The notes beneath the pieces are model-generated. The model was not told the origin of the DNA and did not search any database. It saw only the letters and a program-made list of their open reading frames with translations. Shown here one piece after another: positions 6,908 through 9,348 of a stretch of DNA of 9,348 nt. Position 1 is the stretch's first letter, and every line of letters starts with the position of its first letter. The DNA is from Candidatus Omnitrophota bacterium (GTDB taxonomy: Bacteria > Omnitrophota > Gorgyraeia > 2-01-FULL-45-10), in NCBI GenBank assembly GCA_026387115.1, contig JAPLMI010000185.1, positions 1 through 9,348 on the forward strand, given 5' to 3'. The position numbers and the translations under genes are program-made.

Positions 6908-7312
6908 ATGAAAATAAAGCCAAATTTGCAATTTTCGGTGCTGTGCGATGACGTGAGGCGGGAGGATAACGGGAAGTTCATCCTGATCGGCCTGTTCGAG
7001 GCGATAAATTCGAAGAAATTTCCCGCGACGCACCCTTCGCTATTTGTCGTGAACAGATGGTGCAAGGGCGAGGGGACGTTCACGCAGAAGATACGCATAA
7101 TGAATCCCATAGATAAGAAGATCGTCTTTGAGACCGATGACCAGGTATTCGAGCTTGGAGATATCGACAGGCATCATACGCTTATTTCGAGATTCAATAA
7201 TCTACTTTTTCCAAACCCGGGAAAGTATTGGGTCGAGGTATTTCTGGATAAAGAGCTTTTTTTAAATTACCCGATTCTGTTAAAAGAGGTTAAAGATGAA
7301 CCGCATCGATAA
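6908..7312 (+). CDS. DUF6941-like protein of unknown function between trpB and trpA
   Basis: A 134-residue protein without signal peptide or membrane segment. Its opening, PNLQFSVLCDDVRREDNGKF followed by ILIGLFEAI, resembles the DUF6941 pattern (LCDDVR...GK..LIG.F), and alternating hydrophobic residues suggest a small beta-sandwich. The rest (FPATHPSLFVVNRW at 38-51, FTQKIRIMNP at 57-66, a DDQVFELGDI segment near 77-86, FPNPGKYWVEVFLD at 101-114) fits the same all-beta pattern. I recall that pattern from small uncharacterised bacterial proteins; no function is established that I know of. The gene begins one base after the trpB stop with a strong Shine-Dalgarno, and its last 17 bases overlap trpA, so it is cotranscribed and probably cotranslated. 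A role in tryptophan synthesis is possible only by position. Family assignment is from memory and moderate. Confidence 0.8.
   Translation: MKIKPNLQFSVLCDDVRREDNGKFILIGLFEAINSKKFPATHPSLFVVNRWCKGEGTFTQKIRIMNPIDKKIVFETDDQVFELGDIDRHHTLISRFNNLLFPNPGKYWVEVFLDKELFLNYPILLKEVKDEPHR
7286..7289 (+). promoter_or_regulatory. Shine-Dalgarno (GAGG) deciding the trpA start
   Basis: AAGAGGT lies inside the end of the DUF6941-like gene, with GAGG 6 bases before ATG 7296. It supports starting trpA inside the upstream gene instead of at a later codon. Confidence 0.6.
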
Positions 7313-8084
7313 GAAATTCAGGGAATTGAAAAAAGAGAAGAAGAAGGCCTTTATCGCCTACATCACGGCCGGAGACCCGAATCTCGCGACCACCGGAAAG
7401 CTTGTTATCGCGCTCGAAAAATCCGGCGCGGACATCATCGAGCTCGGGATACCTTTCTCCGATCCGCTTGCGGATGGCCCGACCATACAGGCGGCATCCC
7501 AGCGCGCATTAAAATCGGGCGCGAACCTAAAAAAAATATTCAAAACGGTGTCGGCCATCAGGAAGAAGACCGACGTTCCGCTTGTCTTTATGACATATTG
7601 TAATCCGGTTTTACGCTACGGCCTGCCGGGATTTTTTAAGGCTTGCGGCCGATGCGGTGTCGATGGCGTGATAATTCCGGATCTTCCCGCGGAAGAAGCG
7701 GGGGAAATTATAAAGCTGGGGAGAAAAAACGGGATTGCCACCATATTCCTGGCTGCCCCGACATCGACGCGGAAAAGAATAATAAATATTGCCCGAAATT
7801 CAAACGGCTTTATCTACTACGTCTCTTTGACCGGAGTCACCGGCGCGAGATCGAAACTTCCGGCGGAATTCAAATCGAAGGTGAAGCTGATAAAATCTGT
7901 TACCGATAAACCCGTAGCGGTAGGGTTCGGGGTGTCGAGCGCCGCCCAGGCAAAAGAGATCGCCGGCGCCGCCGACGGCGTCATCGTAGGCAGCGCGATC
8001 GTGAAAATAATCGGCGAGAAGAATATCATTCCGAGAGTTTCAAGGTTCGCAAGAATTTTAGCGAAAGCGATTCATAGTGTCTAG
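7296..8084 (+). CDS. trpA: Tryptophan synthase alpha chain TrpA
   Basis: Splits indole-3-glycerol phosphate into indole, passed to TrpB, and glyceraldehyde-3-phosphate. The 262 residues form the usual TIM barrel. The catalytic pair is E49 (IIELGIPFSDP, 47-57) and D60 (LADGP, 58-62). Also seen are AYITAGDP (21-28), VFMTYCNPVLRYG (97-109; CNP in place of the usual YNP), IIPDLPAEE (126-134), YYVSLTGVTGAR (174-185), VGFGVSS (209-215) and the phosphate-binding VGSAIV (231-236). The start ATG 7296 overlaps the preceding gene by 17 bases, and its TAG stop lies 8 bases inside the next gene. It is the last step of the pathway and the last trp gene in the row. Confidence 0.98.
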   Translation: MNRIDKKFRELKKEKKKAFIAYITAGDPNLATTGKLVIALEKSGADIIELGIPFSDPLADGPTIQAASQRALKSGANLKKIFKTVSAIRKKTDVPLVFMTYCNPVLRYGLPGFFKACGRCGVDGVIIPDLPAEEAGEIIKLGRKNGIATIFLAAPTSTRKRIINIARNSNGFIYYVSLTGVTGARSKLPAEFKSKVKLIKSVTDKPVAVGFGVSSAAQAKEIAGAADGVIVGSAIVKIIGEKNIIPRVSRFARILAKAIHSV

Positions 8085-8985
8085 ACGAACACCGAAAACC
8101 GAACACCGAAAACCAGACGAAGTCTACGCCGTCATTTTAGTCGGCGGGAAAGGAAAGCGCTTAAGGCCGCTGTCGACCGATGAGAAGCCCAAGGCGTTCC
8201 TCTCCGTCACGCGCGACAGAAAGACGATGTTCAGAAATACGCTTGAGAGGGTCCGGGGCCTTATCGGTGAAGACAATATAATAGTAGTTGCCAACAAGTC
8301 TCACGCGAAACTTGTCAAAAAAGATTTTCGCGGCATCGGTAAACGAAACCTGATACTTGAACCGGTTTCGCGCAACACGGCGCCGGCCATAGCGCTTGCC
8401 GCGCATGCGATAAAAAAAAGGAACGGCTGCGGCATAATGGCGGTATTGCCGTCGGATCAGTATATAACCGGCAGGAATAAATATCTGGCTGCGATAAGAA
8501 GCGCGGTAGATTTTGTAAGAAAAAAGAGCGATGCCATCATTGCCCTTGGTATAAGACCAACGTCGCCGTCGACACAGTTGGGGTATATCAAAGTTCAAAG
8601 TTCAGAGTTCAGAGTTCAGAGTATATGTAAAGTTGAGAAATTCACCGAGAAGCCGGATCTGGAAACCGCGAAACGATTTGTTTTGAGCGGACAATATTTA
8701 TGGAACGCGGGCGCGTTTATATTCAGGGTAGATACTCTCCTGAAAGCGGTAAAGAAATTCTCGCCCGGGATATATGCCCTGCTGGGCAAAGGCGCCAAAC
8801 ATTATAAAGATATGCCGGATATATCTATCGATTATGCCGTTATGGAAAAGACGCGTAATATGTATTGCGCGAGGGGCGCATACGGCTGGGACGATATAGG
8901 AAGCTTCCAGAGCCTTATACCGGTGTTGAAGCGTGAATCAAGGCGCTTTGTCCTGGAAGACGGAAAGGTAACAAAAATACTGTGA
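8077..8985 (+). CDS. Mannose-1-phosphate guanylyltransferase-like nucleotidyltransferase
   Basis: Probable sugar-1-phosphate nucleotidyltransferase, most like the enzyme that makes GDP-mannose from GTP and mannose-1-phosphate for surface glycans. The nucleotide-binding signature is VILVGGKGKRLRPLS (19-33) with EKPKAFL (36-42). Then come LEPVSRNTAPAIALAA (94-109), metal-site VLPSDQYI (123-130), LGYIKV (168-173), VEKFTEKPD (186-194), LWNAGAFIF (208-216), SIDYAVMEKT (250-259) and YGWDDIGSF (269-277). At 302 residues it lacks roughly 50 C-terminal residues found in many relatives. The only usable in-frame start is GTG 8077, inside the trpA stop region and without a clear Shine-Dalgarno. Residues 4-13 and about 172-182 are encoded by 7-base-period repeats (listed separately). 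The substrate could be another sugar phosphate. The stop overlaps ruvX (GTGA). Confidence 0.88.
   Translation: MSRRTPKTEHRKPDEVYAVILVGGKGKRLRPLSTDEKPKAFLSVTRDRKTMFRNTLERVRGLIGEDNIIVVANKSHAKLVKKDFRGIGKRNLILEPVSRNTAPAIALAAHAIKKRNGCGIMAVLPSDQYITGRNKYLAAIRSAVDFVRKKSDAIIALGIRPTSPSTQLGYIKVQSSEFRVQSICKVEKFTEKPDLETAKRFVLSGQYLWNAGAFIFRVDTLLKAVKKFSPGIYALLGKGAKHYKDMPDISIDYAVMEKTRNMYCARGAYGWDDIGSFQSLIPVLKRESRRFVLEDGKVTKIL
8087..8114 (+). repeat. Heptamer-period tandem repeat at the start of the nucleotidyltransferase gene
   Basis: Two perfect copies of the 14-mer gaacaccgaaaacc, at 8087-8100 and 8101-8114. Each is itself two near-identical heptamers (gaacacc, gaaaacc). The repeat lies between GTG 8077 and the first conserved residues and encodes part of a basic tail (RTPKTEHRKP) with no counterpart in the family core. 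Because 7 is not a multiple of 3, a change of one heptamer, or of one 14-mer, would shift the downstream frame. There is no alternative ATG, GTG or TTG in frame between the repeat and the nucleotide-binding motif. Confidence 0.9.
8590..8622 (+). repeat. Heptamer tandem repeat in a loop of the nucleotidyltransferase gene
   Basis: Units aaagttc, aaagttc, agagttc, agagttc and a partial agagt in tandem, about 4.7 copies of a 7-base unit. It encodes the segment KVQSSEFRVQS between GYI (169-171) and VEKFTEKP (186-193), a place where relatives have a short variable loop. Read on the minus strand the units become gaactct and gaacttt, the same GAAC-plus-three form as the repeat at 8087-8114 in the opposite orientation. 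A change of one unit would shift the frame and remove the C-terminal third of the protein. Confidence 0.9.
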
Positions 8986-9348
8986 GGATACTCGCTCTTG
9001 ATGTCGGGACGAAACGCATAGGCGTGGCCTTGAGCGACGAGCTCCTTCTCACCGCTCAGGGACAGGCTACGATTGAAAGAAGGTCGCTTGAGCGCGACCT
9101 CGCCGAAATAAAGAGGATCATAAAAGAGAATGACGTGGAAGAGGCCGTCGTCGGCCTTCCTCTTAATATGAACGGGAGTTACAGCGCGAAGACCAAAGAG
9201 GTGGTCGAGTTTATGGACAGCCTCGCGAAAACAGCAGGCGTTCCGGTGAAGACATGGGACGAGCGGCTTACGACGGTCCAGGCCGAGCGCACCCTATTGG
9301 AGGCCGATGTAAGCCGCGCCAAGAGGAAAAAAGTCATTGATAAGCTCG
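8982..9348 (+). CDS. ruvX: Putative pre-16S rRNA nuclease / Holliday junction resolvase-like RuvX (YqgF), 3' end outside the window
   Basis: RNase H-fold protein of the YqgF/RuvX family, implicated in trimming the 5' end of pre-16S rRNA and formerly proposed as a Holliday junction resolvase. The frame opens at GTG 8982 with MRILALDVGTKRIGVALSD, where D7 in the LDVGTKRIGVA strand is the first metal-binding acid. It continues with VVGLPLNMNGS (61-71), the family's GLP segment, and VPVKTWDERLTT (87-98), containing the second acidic site (D94, E95). It is open to the window end, giving 122 complete residues of a protein usually near 140. The GTG start lies in a GTGA overlap with the stop of the preceding gene, with AAAGG about a dozen bases upstream. 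No link to amino-acid synthesis is implied; it is a common housekeeping neighbour. Confidence 0.93.
   Translation, partial: MRILALDVGTKRIGVALSDELLLTAQGQATIERRSLERDLAEIKRIIKENDVEEAVVGLPLNMNGSYSAKTKEVVEFMDSLAKTAGVPVKTWDERLTTVQAERTLLEADVSRAKRKKVIDKL

Noticed and set aside
8087..8622. The two repeats as a CRISPR remnant
   Set aside because: The units are 7 bases in direct tandem without spacers, and no cas genes are present.

Overview
The window is a tightly packed block of housekeeping biosynthesis genes, all on the + strand. It has almost no non-coding DNA, and I found no promoter, terminator, RNA gene, CRISPR array or transposase. The proteins are ordinary bacterial versions and the base composition is mixed and near balanced. 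From memory of similar proteins, an uncultivated bacterial lineage such as Omnitrophota fits best. That placement is a low-confidence inference; nothing here fixes the taxon.

Layout: the last codons of hisA (1-77), then hisF (59-859) and hisI (856-1245), form the end of a histidine gene group. It runs directly, through a one-base overlap, into a full set of single-domain tryptophan genes: trpE (1245-2726), trpG (2727-3218, interrupted; its homologous reading frame continues to 3293), trpD (3290-4342), trpC (4339-5115), trpF (5115-5735), trpB (5735-6907) and trpA (7296-8084). A small DUF6941-like gene (6908-7312) sits between trpB and trpA. After trpA come a mannose-1-phosphate guanylyltransferase-like nucleotidyltransferase (8077-8985) and the start of ruvX/yqgF (8982 to the window end).

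Function: HisA, HisF and HisI act at the middle steps of histidine synthesis. TrpE/TrpG, TrpD, TrpF, TrpC and TrpA/TrpB together cover every step from chorismate to tryptophan. Almost every junction is an overlap of 1 to 19 bases (ATGA, TAATG, TAGTG, TGATG, GTGA), which suggests one long message with translational coupling and a promoter upstream of the window.

No new multi-gene system is visible. The points that stand out are: (1) an in-frame TGA in trpG, where relatives have glycine, just before the catalytic HPE motif; (2) a 57-base, two-hairpin, frame-preserving segment in a HisF loop that looks like an inserted palindromic element; (3) two 7-base-period repeats of related sequence, in opposite orientation, both inside the nucleotidyltransferase gene; (4) a DUF6941-like gene splitting trpB from trpA.
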